Of a DNA stretch of 35,317 bases, positions 8,616 to 17,611 are shown in pieces (position 1 is the stretch's first letter; each line of letters opens with the position of its first letter). The notes below the pieces were generated by a model. The model made no database searches. It saw nothing but the letters and a program-made list of their open reading frames with translations, and had not been told where the DNA came from. The translations under genes were made by a program, and so were the position numbers. The stretch comes from Novosphingobium sp. (lineage in GTDB: Bacteria > Pseudomonadota > Alphaproteobacteria > Sphingomonadales > Sphingomonadaceae), in NCBI GenBank assembly GCA_020853995.1, contig JADYXV010000352.1:1-35317 (forward strand), read 5' to 3'.

Positions 8616-10880
8616 TCAGCCGACAATCCCTGCAGCGGCCAGCACGGCCAGCGTCAGGATATCGGGGGCGATCGATGTCATCGCGGCGATCTGTACGGGC
8701 TTTTCCATGCCGATCAGCATCGGGCCGATCACGGCATTGCCTGCCAGTTCGCGCAGCAGCTTGGCCGAGATATTGGCCGATTGCAGGCCCGGCATGATCA
8801 GTACGTTGGCAGGGCCTGACAGGCGGCTGAACGGGTAGTTCGCCATGACTTTGGGGTTGAGTGCGGCATCCGGTGCCATTTCGCCTTCGTATTCGAAGCC
8901 GGGGTTTTCCTCGTCCAGAATGGCCACCGCACCGCGAACCGAATCAAGCCAGCGGCCGTAAGGGTTGCCGAAGGTGGAGTAGGACAGGAACGCAACGCGC
9001 GGTTCGTGGCCCATGCGGCGGGCAACGGCTGCGGTTTCCTTGGCAATGTGCGCAAGCTCTTCTGCCGAAGGCCGCTCGTTCACGGTCGTATCGGCCAGGA
9101 ACACGGTGTAATTCTTGGCCACCATCAGGTGGACACCGAAGGGCAGATGGCCGGGCTTGGGTTCCAGCACGCGCCGCACGTCTTTCATCGACTGTGCAAA
9201 AGTGCGTGTCATGCCCGTTATCAACGCATCGCCATGGCCCAGCGCCACCAGCAAGGATGCAAAGACGTTCCGGTCATGATTGACCATGCGCTTGACGTCA
9301 CGTTCCATATAGCCGCGACGCTTGAGCTTTTCATAAAGGTACGTGACCATTTCGGGCACCAGCGGCGAAACCGACGAGTTGTGGATTTCGTAGGATTCCG
9401 GATTGCTGACGCCCAGTTCGGTCAGCAGATCGAGCACGGCTGGCGTCCGGCCCACCAGAACCGGTGTGCCATAGCCGAAATCCTTGAACTGGATCGCGGC
9501 ACGCAGCACCACTTCGTTCTCGGCCTCGGCAAAGACCACCCGCTTGGGGTTGTTCTTGGCCGTGGCAAAGACATTGGTCAGCACCGAGGTCGTGGGGTTG
9601 AGACGTGCCTTGAGGCTGTTGCGATAAGCGTCAAAATCCTCGATCGGCTTTTGCGCTACGCCTGAATCCATAGCCGCTTTGGCAACAGCGGACGATACGA
9701 CTTCCATCAGGCGCGGATCGAACGGCGCGGGGATGATGTAATCAAGCCCGAAAGTGTGGTTGATGCCATAAGCGGCGGCAACTTCCTCAGGCACCGGTTC
9801 GCGCGCCAGTTCGGCAATTGCGCGCGCGGCTGCAATCTTCATTTCCTCGTTGATCGCCGTGGCGCGCACATCGAGTGCGCCGCGGAAGATGAACGGGAAG
9901 CCCAGCACGTTATTGACCTGGTTGGGGTAATCCGACCGGCCCGTAGCGACGATGCAATCGGGACGGATCGCTTTGGCTTCGGGCGGGGTGATTTCAGGAT
10001 CAGGGTTGGCCATCGCAAAGATGATTGGCTGCGGGGCCATTTTCGTTACCCAGTCAGGCTTTAACGCCCCTGCGGCAGACAGGCCGAGGAAGATGTCTGC
10101 ACCATCCAAGGCGTCTTCCAGGCTGCGCGCAGGCGTATCAACCGCGTGCGCGCTTTTCCACTGGTCCATGCCGCCTTCACGGCCGCGATAGATCACGCCC
10201 GAACGGTCACACATGATGACGTTGTCGTGGCGCACGCCCATCGCCTTGATCAGCGCGGTGCAGGCAATGGCAGCCGCGCCCGCGCCATTGACCACGACTT
10301 TGACCTCGTTCAGCTGGCGTCCGGTCAGGAAGCAGGCGTTCAGCAGTCCGGCGGCAGAAATGATCGCGGTTCCATGCTGGTCATCGTGCATGATCGGGAT
10401 TTTCAGGCGTTCTTTCAGCGCCTGTTCGATGATGAAGCATTCGGGCGCCTTGATATCTTCAAGGTTGATGCCGCCAAAACTCGGCTCCATCAGCGCAACC
10501 GCTTCGATGAACTTGTCTGCGTCTTCGGTATCAAGCTCGATGTCGATGGAATCCACATCGGCAAAGCGTTTGAACAGGACCGCCTTGCCCTCCATCACCG
10601 GCTTGGATGCCAACGCGCCCAGATTGCCAAGGCCAAGGATGGCTGTGCCGTTGGAAATCACCGCCACAAGGTTGCCCTTGGCGGTATATTCATAGGCATC
10701 GGAAGGGTTTTCCGCGATTGCGCGTACCGGCACGGCAACGCCGGGGGAATAGGCGAGCGACAAATCGCGCTGGGTTGCCATCGGCTTGGAGGCGATGATT
10801 TCGATCTTACCGGGGCGGATCGTGTTGTGATAGAAAAGCGCCTCGCGCTCGGTGAAGCGGACGTTGCTTTCCTCGGACAT
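8616..10880 (-). CDS. maeB: NADP-dependent malic enzyme with C-terminal phosphate acetyltransferase-like domain
   Basis: KPMATQRDLSLAYSPGVAVP, MHDDQHGTAIISAAGLLNA, C-terminal PTA-like RVVFAEAENEVVLRAA...LIMPGLQSANISAKLL. Confidence 0.95.
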   Translation of the reverse strand: MSEESNVRFTEREALFYHNTIRPGKIEIIASKPMATQRDLSLAYSPGVAVPVRAIAENPSDAYEYTAKGNLVAVISNGTAILGLGNLGALASKPVMEGKAVLFKRFADVDSIDIELDTEDADKFIEAVALMEPSFGGINLEDIKAPECFIIEQALKERLKIPIMHDDQHGTAIISAAGLLNACFLTGRQLNEVKVVVNGAGAAAIACTALIKAMGVRHDNVIMCDRSGVIYRGREGGMDQWKSAHAVDTPARSLEDALDGADIFLGLSAAGALKPDWVTKMAPQPIIFAMANPDPEITPPEAKAIRPDCIVATGRSDYPNQVNNVLGFPFIFRGALDVRATAINEEMKIAAARAIAELAREPVPEEVAAAYGINHTFGLDYIIPAPFDPRLMEVVSSAVAKAAMDSGVAQKPIEDFDAYRNSLKARLNPTTSVLTNVFATAKNNPKRVVFAEAENEVVLRAAIQFKDFGYGTPVLVGRTPAVLDLLTELGVSNPESYEIHNSSVSPLVPEMVTYLYEKLKRRGYMERDVKRMVNHDRNVFASLLVALGHGDALITGMTRTFAQSMKDVRRVLEPKPGHLPFGVHLMVAKNYTVFLADTTVNERPSAEELAHIAKETAAVARRMGHEPRVAFLSYSTFGNPYGRWLDSVRGAVAILDEENPGFEYEGEMAPDAALNPKVMANYPFSRLSGPANVLIMPGLQSANISAKLLRELAGNAVIGPMLIGMEKPVQIAAMTSIAPDILTLAVLAAAGIVG

Positions 10881-11010
10881 GATGTTCCCCGTCTATCTGG
10901 CGATAAGATTATGCCACTGTCGGACCTTGGCCGCTACGTCAAGGCGCGTAATACCCTTGGTTAATGTGCAAATCTGCCGTTTTTGCGACAGCGACTGGCT
11001 GTCGGGCTTT

Positions 11011-12657
11011 TTACAAATCTTTTGGCTGCAAGGCGGGCATGCCAAGGCGGCGCACTTTGAACAGCATGCTGCGGTTTTCCTGCCATACCAATTGCAAGCG
11101 CGGGTCGCCCGTGCGCGGCAAGCCGGTATCGATCAGCCAGACATAATCGACGCGTTCAATCGGCGCGAACTTCAGCGCGTTATCGACTGTACGACGCCAG
11201 CCACCGGCGCAGCGGCGCGACCATACGAATTCCGATGGATCGGCGGTGAAATTGCGACCGGGGCGGAAACGCGGCACCACCATGTGCAGGCCGGGAACTG
11301 CCCAGTTATCAGTCACCCACGCCTGCCGGTACAGGCTGGCAAGGCTGGCCAGATGATCGCGGCGGGTATTGCGCCATGATTCGTTAAGGCACGAATGTTC
11401 GACAAAGGCCAGCACGCGGCTGCCGGGTTCAACGTGCGTCAGCGCCGAAAGCTGTTTCTTGTAATCGTCCTCATATCCGGCAAAGCTCCACGCCGTGACC
11501 GAAAGGCGCAGCGCCAGCAGGCCCATTCCGCTGTAGGCCACCCACTTTGCCCATTCAGGCTTGCGCGCGCGGCTCCAGTCCTGAAGGCCAAGGCCCAGCA
11601 TTGCCGCAACCGGCAGCAGGCGGATATCGACGAACGATGATCCGTTGATATCGCTCGGGATCGCAAGAAACAGCACGAACACCATGAGCGCAGGCAAGCC
11701 CTGACGCCAGCGCCACCGCGCGCCAAGGAACGGCCCGACCAGCACCAGCAGGCCCGCAATGATCGAAGTGCCGAAATCCAGCAGCTTGGACTGATCGCGC
11801 AACGTCAGGACAAAGGACCATGCCTTCTGGTCCCAGCGCCAGATGTTGACCGATTTGGTTTCGGGCGAAAACGCCTTCCACAGCGCGATGGTGATTACCG
11901 TGGCCAGCAGCGGCCAGCAGGCCTGCCACAACCGCAGGCCGATGGCCTTCCAGTCCAGCGATTTCAGCCATTCACGGTTGGCCAGATCACGCCAGCGCCA
12001 GCCTTCGGGCAGTTCGTCCATCGCGCGGCCAAAGGCATGTGCGCCAACCAGCAAGGCCAGCAGCAAGCCGCCGATGGCGTGGCACAGCATGGCCACCGGT
12101 TGCGCCATCACCAGCATCACGGCGCGCGCACGCGGGTTGCGCTTTTCCAGCCAGAGAGACGCACCAAACGCGGTGAGCGCAAGGCCGGTGGCAAGGATGT
12201 AATTGAGGAAGCCCGTCAGCAGCGGGAAGCTGAACACGAACATCAAGGACCATGCCGCAGCGTGTCCGCCCTTGGGGTTCAGCATGCGGATGGTCCACAG
12301 GCAACCGCCTGCAAACAGGCCCGTGGCCAGCACCGTGCTCCACCAGCCCGCCGCCAGAATGCCGAATTGCGCGCCCAGCACTTTCATCAGCACGCCGCCA
12401 CCGATGTTCAGCGTGAACACCCATTTCCACGTGAAATACTTTTCCAGCGGATTGCCGGGGCCGGCCGCTTCAATCGCGGCGGCACCCATGTGGCCGGGAA
12501 TATCGATCAGGGGCGGCACTTCGACCAGCGCGAAAGGCAGGCAGATCAACAGCACACCAAGCGCAATGCCGGGGCCGGACAGCCACGGCAACGCTCCGGC
12601 GCGCGCCAGCAAGTGTTTGACACCTGCCAACCAATCTTTTTCGCGGACTTGCGTCAA
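11011..12657 (-). CDS. Polytopic membrane protein, uncharacterised (possibly GT-C glycosyltransferase-like)
   Basis: Multiple TM segments, PPLIDIPGHMGAA near the first extracytoplasmic loop, soluble C-terminus. TTG start proposed at 12657 because the rest of the 990-aa ORF is antisense to mutS. Confidence 0.65.
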   Translation of the reverse strand: MTQVREKDWLAGVKHLLARAGALPWLSGPGIALGVLLICLPFALVEVPPLIDIPGHMGAAAIEAAGPGNPLEKYFTWKWVFTLNIGGGVLMKVLGAQFGILAAGWWSTVLATGLFAGGCLWTIRMLNPKGGHAAAWSLMFVFSFPLLTGFLNYILATGLALTAFGASLWLEKRNPRARAVMLVMAQPVAMLCHAIGGLLLALLVGAHAFGRAMDELPEGWRWRDLANREWLKSLDWKAIGLRLWQACWPLLATVITIALWKAFSPETKSVNIWRWDQKAWSFVLTLRDQSKLLDFGTSIIAGLLVLVGPFLGARWRWRQGLPALMVFVLFLAIPSDINGSSFVDIRLLPVAAMLGLGLQDWSRARKPEWAKWVAYSGMGLLALRLSVTAWSFAGYEDDYKKQLSALTHVEPGSRVLAFVEHSCLNESWRNTRRDHLASLASLYRQAWVTDNWAVPGLHMVVPRFRPGRNFTADPSEFVWSRRCAGGWRRTVDNALKFAPIERVDYVWLIDTGLPRTGDPRLQLVWQENRSMLFKVRRLGMPALQPKDL

Positions 12658-12783
12658 AACCCTGTTTACTCCACACCCGCAACCCGCAAGACCGGTACCG
12701 GCTCTAGCCCGTTTGGTGCAGAGTTGCGGATATCCGGCTTTGACAGTTTGAGAAACACGCGCGGCTGGTCTAGCCACCTCCGC

Positions 12784-15384
12784 GTGACGCCTAATGCCCC
12801 AACTCCGATGATGGCGCAATATCTTGCTCTGAAAGAGCAGGCGAGCGACTGCCTGTTGTTCTACCGCATGGGCGACTTTTTCGAGCTGTTCTTCGACGAT
12901 GCGAAGACCGCTGCGCAAGTGCTCGACATTGCGCTGACCAGCCGGGGTGAACATGGCGGAGCGCCCATCCCGATGTGCGGGGTGCCGGTCCATGCCGCAG
13001 AAGGCTACCTTGCCCGCCTGATCCGTGCAGGGTGCCGCGTGGCCATTGCCGAACAGGTTGAAACGCCCGAAGAAGCCAGGAAACGCGGGGGTTCCAAGGC
13101 TTTGGTCGCGCGTGACATCGTGCGCTTTGTCACCGCCGGAACGCTGACCGAAGAAGCCCTGCTCGAACCGCGCCGCGCCAATGTGCTGGCGGCGGTGTGC
13201 GATGTGCGCGGGGTGATCGGCATTGCCGCATGCGATATTTCCACCGGACGGATGGAGCTGGAAGAATGCTCTGCTGATCAGATGGGTGCCGCATTGGCGC
13301 GGCTGGGCGCAACCGAAATAGTTGCGCCTGAAACATGGGATGATGCCCCGTCCGGATGCGTGGCAAGGCCGAATCGGTCGTTCGGCAGTGATGAGGGCGA
13401 AGCGCGGCTTAAGGCGGTGCACGGTGTCACCACGCTGGATGGCTTTGGCCAGTTCACCCGCGCGATGCTGGCAGCGGCAGGCGGGTTGATCGGCTACCTT
13501 GACCATGTGGGCCGTGGCGCTTTGCCATTGCTGTTGCCACCTGTCGCGCGTGAAGCGGGCACACACATGGCGATGGACGAAGCCACGCGGGCCAGCCTTG
13601 AAATCCTGACCAGCACCGGCGGCGGGCGCAAGGGCAGTCTGGTGGAAGCCATTGACCGTTGCGTGACGGGCGCAGGCGCAAGGCTGCTGGCCGACGATCT
13701 TTCGGCACCGCTGACGGATTCGCGCGCCATTTACCGGCGGCTTGAACTGGTAAGCTGGCTGCATGACGATCCGCTGTTGCGCGGCGACATTCGCACCGTC
13801 TTGCGCGCTTTGCCCGATGTGGGCCGCGCGCTGGGGCGGGTGGTTGCAGGGCGCGGTGCTCCGCGTGATCTGGGGCAATTGCGCGATGGTTTGGCCGAGG
13901 CGCGGCGGTTGCATGATATGCTGCGCGCGCGTAGCGACCGGCCTGCGCCGCTGGATGACCTTCTGCCATCGCTGGCAGGGCACGGCGCGCTGGTTGATCT
14001 TTATGCCCGCGCGTTGGTGCCTGCGCCGCCGACCGAGCGATCACAGGGCGGCTTCATTGCCGAGGGTTATGATGCGGCGCTGGACGAATTGCGCCGCGTT
14101 TCGGGCAATTCGCGCCGCGCGATTGCCGCGCTTGAGGCAAAGTACCGCGATGACACCGGCGTTTCGGCGCTGAAAATCCGCCACAACGGCGTGCTGGGCT
14201 ATTTCATCGAAGTGCCCGCGCGCCATGCCGACCGGCTGATGGCGCCCGAATCCGGCTTTACCCATCGCCAGACGATGGCGGGTGCGGTGCGCTTCAACGC
14301 GCTGGCCCTGCACGAAGAGGCCAGCCGAATTGCCGAAAGTGGCGGGCATTCGCTGGCCGCCGAAGAAGCGCATTTTGAGGAATTGGTGAGCCAGGCGGTG
14401 CTGGCCAAGGCTGCCATTGCCCAGACCGCCGCCGCGCTTGCGCGCATCGACGTGGCAGCGGGCCAGGCCGAACGCGCGGCTGAAGGCGGCTGGGCCCTGC
14501 CGCGCGTGGTGGACGAACCAAGCCTTGAAATCACGGGCGGGCGGCATCCGGTGGTCGAGGCCGCGCTAGCCGCCAAGGGCGAACGGTTTGTCGCCAACGA
14601 TTGCCGCCTTGCCCCGACCGACCGCCTCTGGCTGATCGGCGGGCCGAACATGGGCGGTAAATCCACGTTCCTGCGCCAGAACGCGCTGATCGTGCTGCTG
14701 GCGCAAGCGGGCGGGTTCGTGCCAGCACAAGCCGCTACCATCGGCATGGTTGACCGCCTGTTCAGCCGCGTTGGCGCGTCTGACAATCTGGCGCGCGGGC
14801 GCTCCACCTTCATGGTCGAGATGGTCGAAACCGCCGCGATCCTGGCGCAGGCGACCGAGCGCAGCTTTGTGATTCTCGACGAAGTCGGGCGCGGCACATC
14901 GACGTATGATGGCCTTGCGCTGGCATGGGCGGTGGTCGAGGCGGTGCATTCGATCAACCGCAGCCGCTGCCTGTTCGCCACGCATTACCACGAACTCGCC
15001 CGGTTGGCCGAATCGTGCGATTCGCTATCGCTCCACCACGTTCGCGCGCGTGAATGGAAGGGTGATCTGGTGCTGCTGCACGAACTGGCTGAAGGCCCTG
15101 CGGACAAGTCCTATGGCCTTGCCGTGGCGCGGCTGGCAGGTGTGCCTGCACCCGTCGTCAAACGTGCCAAGTCCGTGCTGGAAAAGCTGGAAAAGGGCCG
15201 CGCGGCAACCGGAGGCCTTGCCGCAGGGCTCGATGACTTGCCTCTGTTCGCAGCCGCCATCGAAGCGGCAGAAGAAAAGGTCGACGCCCTGCGCGAGCGG
15301 CTGAACGGTCTGGACATCGACGCCCTGTCCCCGCGCGAGGCGCTGGACTTGCTCTATCAGCTAAAGGCGCAGGCCAACGGGTAG
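12784..15384 (+). CDS. mutS: DNA mismatch repair protein MutS
   Basis: TPMMAQYLALKEQASDCLLFYRMGDFFELFFDDA; Walker A GGPNMGGKSTFLRQ; FVILDEVGRGTSTYDGLALAWAVVE; FATHYHEL. GTG 12784 or ATG 12808 start. Confidence 0.95.
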   Translation: MTPNAPTPMMAQYLALKEQASDCLLFYRMGDFFELFFDDAKTAAQVLDIALTSRGEHGGAPIPMCGVPVHAAEGYLARLIRAGCRVAIAEQVETPEEARKRGGSKALVARDIVRFVTAGTLTEEALLEPRRANVLAAVCDVRGVIGIAACDISTGRMELEECSADQMGAALARLGATEIVAPETWDDAPSGCVARPNRSFGSDEGEARLKAVHGVTTLDGFGQFTRAMLAAAGGLIGYLDHVGRGALPLLLPPVAREAGTHMAMDEATRASLEILTSTGGGRKGSLVEAIDRCVTGAGARLLADDLSAPLTDSRAIYRRLELVSWLHDDPLLRGDIRTVLRALPDVGRALGRVVAGRGAPRDLGQLRDGLAEARRLHDMLRARSDRPAPLDDLLPSLAGHGALVDLYARALVPAPPTERSQGGFIAEGYDAALDELRRVSGNSRRAIAALEAKYRDDTGVSALKIRHNGVLGYFIEVPARHADRLMAPESGFTHRQTMAGAVRFNALALHEEASRIAESGGHSLAAEEAHFEELVSQAVLAKAAIAQTAAALARIDVAAGQAERAAEGGWALPRVVDEPSLEITGGRHPVVEAALAAKGERFVANDCRLAPTDRLWLIGGPNMGGKSTFLRQNALIVLLAQAGGFVPAQAATIGMVDRLFSRVGASDNLARGRSTFMVEMVETAAILAQATERSFVILDEVGRGTSTYDGLALAWAVVEAVHSINRSRCLFATHYHELARLAESCDSLSLHHVRAREWKGDLVLLHELAEGPADKSYGLAVARLAGVPAPVVKRAKSVLEKLEKGRAATGGLAAGLDDLPLFAAAIEAAEEKVDALRERLNGLDIDALSPREALDLLYQLKAQANG

Positions 15385-15453
15385 TCGCCAGTGCGATATG
15401 CCGGAAAGCCCACCCCGCTGCGACTAACTCCGCCTAGGGCTGCGTAAGTCTCG

Positions 15454-15490
15454 CTCCCCTCTCATTTACGGGAGGGGTCAGGGGTGGCCC
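15454..15490. repeat. Solo copy of the G-rich palindromic intergenic repeat (CTCCCCTCTCATTTACGGGAGGGGTCAGGGGTGGCCC)
   Basis: Resembles copies at 23293-23330, 23691-23726, 26915-26963, 26995-27047. Confidence 0.7.
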
Positions 15491-15533
15491 TGCAAAGGTT
15501 GCGCGAGAAGCCCTCTCACGCCCTTAGGCCATT

Positions 15534-15666
15534 ATCTTCTTCGGCAACGTAAGCTCCAACTCCGTCATGCTGAACTTGTTTCAGCATCCATTTCTCCCCA
15601 CAAACAGCAGTGTGTGTTGATGGATGGATCCTGAAACAAGTTCAGGATGACGAAAGTGCGAGAACC
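15534..15666. repeat. Dispersed double-hairpin intergenic repeat, copy 1
   Basis: CTTCGGCAACGTAA...ATGCTGAACTTGTTTCAGCAT...ATCCTGAAACAAGTTCAGGAT...AGAACC; matches 28546-28679. Confidence 0.9.
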
Positions 15667-15702
15667 TTAAGCGAGGGGGATAATTACCAGGCCTTTTTAC
15701 CC

Positions 15703-17565
15703 TCACGCCTTATACAGCGCGTCCACCCGCGCGCCGTAGCGCTCCTTGATCTTGTGGCGCCGGATTTTCAGGCTCGGGGTCATTTCCTCGTTGTCGATCG
15801 AAAACGCTTCGTCCGCGAAAGTGAACTGGCGGACCTTTTCGATCACCGATACGTCTTTGTTTACCCGGTCCACCGCGTTGCGGATGGCGTTGCGGAAGGC
15901 GGGCAGGTTTTGCAGTTCCTTGAAATCGAAGTGTTCGCCCTGGGCGCGGGCCCACTCCAGCGCCCATTCGGGATCGGGCACGATCAGGCCGACGATGTAG
16001 GGCCGCTTGTCGCCGCTCACCATGGCTTGGGCGATTTCCGGCTGGAGCGTCAGCATGCCTTCGATCTTCTGGGGGGATACATTGTCGCCCTTGTCGTTGA
16101 CGATCATGTCCTTCTTGCGATCAGTGATGACGATACGGCCCCTCTTGTCGATGTGGCCGATGTCGCCGGTATGCAGCCAGCCTGCGTTGGGGCCGTCTTG
16201 CGGAATGGCGCGCGCGGTTTCAGCTTCGTTGCGCCAATAGCCGTGCATGACCAGTTCGCCGCGCGTCAGGATTTCGCCATCCTCGGCGATTTTCACCTCG
16301 ACGCCCTTCATCGGCGGGCCAACGGTGTTCATGCCGATGCCGACACGCGGGCGATTGCACGATATCACAGGGCCCGCCTCGGTCTGGCCATAGCCTTGCA
16401 GCATGGTCAGGCCCATCGCATCGAAAAACACGCCGACATCGGGGTTCAGCGGCGCGCCGCCTGAAACCATCGCCTTCAATCGGCCGCCAAAGCGGGCGCG
16501 GATCTTGGGCCGCAACGTGCGTTCAAGGATCGCGCTCATCGGCAGGTCCAGCAGGCGGCGCTTGCCCGCCGCCTTGCGCGTTCCAATGCCCAGCGCGCGG
16601 TCCATCAGGTAATTGGCGACTTTGCCCTGTTTTTCCACTTGCTTCATGATGCGCGCGCGCAGCACTTCAAACAGGCGCGGCACCACGACCATCATCGTCG
16701 GGCGCACTTCCTCGATGTTCGACGCCAGCTTTTCCAAACCTTCGGAATAGTAAATCTGCGCGCCCATGCCGATAGGCAGATACTGCCCGCCGGTGTGTTC
16801 ATAAGCGTGTGACAGCGGCAGGAAGGACAGGAACACTTCCTCGTCCCAGCCGAAATCCTCGGCCAGAATGTGTGCCGCGCCATCCACGTTGCACAGGATC
16901 GATCCGTGGTGCAGCCGCACCCCGCGCGGGGAACCGCCCGTGCCGCTGGTATAGATCAGGCAAGCCAGATCGTCGCGGCGCATGGTGGAAAGCCGCGCAT
17001 CCACCGCGCGCCGTGCGGCATCGGCATCGCCTGTCGTCATTGCGGCCCAATCGTGGAACGCGAGCTTGCCCGCCTGCATCTGGCGCAGCGGTTCCATGCC
17101 GATCACGTGTTCGACACACGGCGCGGCAAGGGCTGCGGGCAGCACGGCGTTGGACAGTTTGGACGTGGACACGATCACCGCCCGCGCGCCTGAATTTTCC
17201 AGAATGTGCAAATGATCGCGTTCGGTATTGGTGGTGTAGGTCGGCACGGTAACCAACCCCGCTGCCATGATCGCAAGGTCTGCAATCGCCCATTCCGGAC
17301 GGTTTTCCGATACCAGCGCCACACGGTCGCCCGCGCTCAATCCCAAAGCGCGCAAGTTCTCCGCCAGCAGACAAACCTTGCGCGCAGCTTCGGCCCAGCT
17401 TTGCGATTGCCATTTGCCTTCGCGCTTGGCCCACAGGAACGGGCCTTCGCCACGGGCCTTTGCCCGGTCAAGGAACATGGCGACAAGATTGGGATAGCCT
17501 GCGAAATCGGTAAGCTGCACGTTCGGAATCCTCGCCCCGGAGCCGGTTGGAGCTCCGGCTTCCAC
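15703..17565 (-). CDS. AMP-dependent long-chain acyl-CoA synthetase
   Basis: CLIYTSGTGGSPRGVRLHH, MLQGYGQTEAGPVISCN, WLHTGDIGHIDKRGRIVITDRKKDMIVNDKGDNVSPQKIE. GTG at 17520 (VQLTDFAGYPNL) may be the true start. Confidence 0.93.
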   Translation of the reverse strand: MEAGAPTGSGARIPNVQLTDFAGYPNLVAMFLDRAKARGEGPFLWAKREGKWQSQSWAEAARKVCLLAENLRALGLSAGDRVALVSENRPEWAIADLAIMAAGLVTVPTYTTNTERDHLHILENSGARAVIVSTSKLSNAVLPAALAAPCVEHVIGMEPLRQMQAGKLAFHDWAAMTTGDADAARRAVDARLSTMRRDDLACLIYTSGTGGSPRGVRLHHGSILCNVDGAAHILAEDFGWDEEVFLSFLPLSHAYEHTGGQYLPIGMGAQIYYSEGLEKLASNIEEVRPTMMVVVPRLFEVLRARIMKQVEKQGKVANYLMDRALGIGTRKAAGKRRLLDLPMSAILERTLRPKIRARFGGRLKAMVSGGAPLNPDVGVFFDAMGLTMLQGYGQTEAGPVISCNRPRVGIGMNTVGPPMKGVEVKIAEDGEILTRGELVMHGYWRNEAETARAIPQDGPNAGWLHTGDIGHIDKRGRIVITDRKKDMIVNDKGDNVSPQKIEGMLTLQPEIAQAMVSGDKRPYIVGLIVPDPEWALEWARAQGEHFDFKELQNLPAFRNAIRNAVDRVNKDVSVIEKVRQFTFADEAFSIDNEEMTPSLKIRRHKIKERYGARVDALYKA

Positions 17566-17611
17566 TTGGTCGGACGTGAACCTAGTGCCGCAGTTTCATT
17601 ACGGCAACAGT

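Noticed and set aside
12037-12783. N-terminal extension of the 1115-aa MutS ORF
   Set aside because: Overlaps the membrane protein gene on the opposite strand and has no MutS character; MutS homology starts at TPMMAQYLALKEQ
12658-13983. N-terminal ~440 aa of the 990-aa minus-strand ORF
   Set aside because: Antisense to mutS and low-complexity; the credible protein starts near 12657
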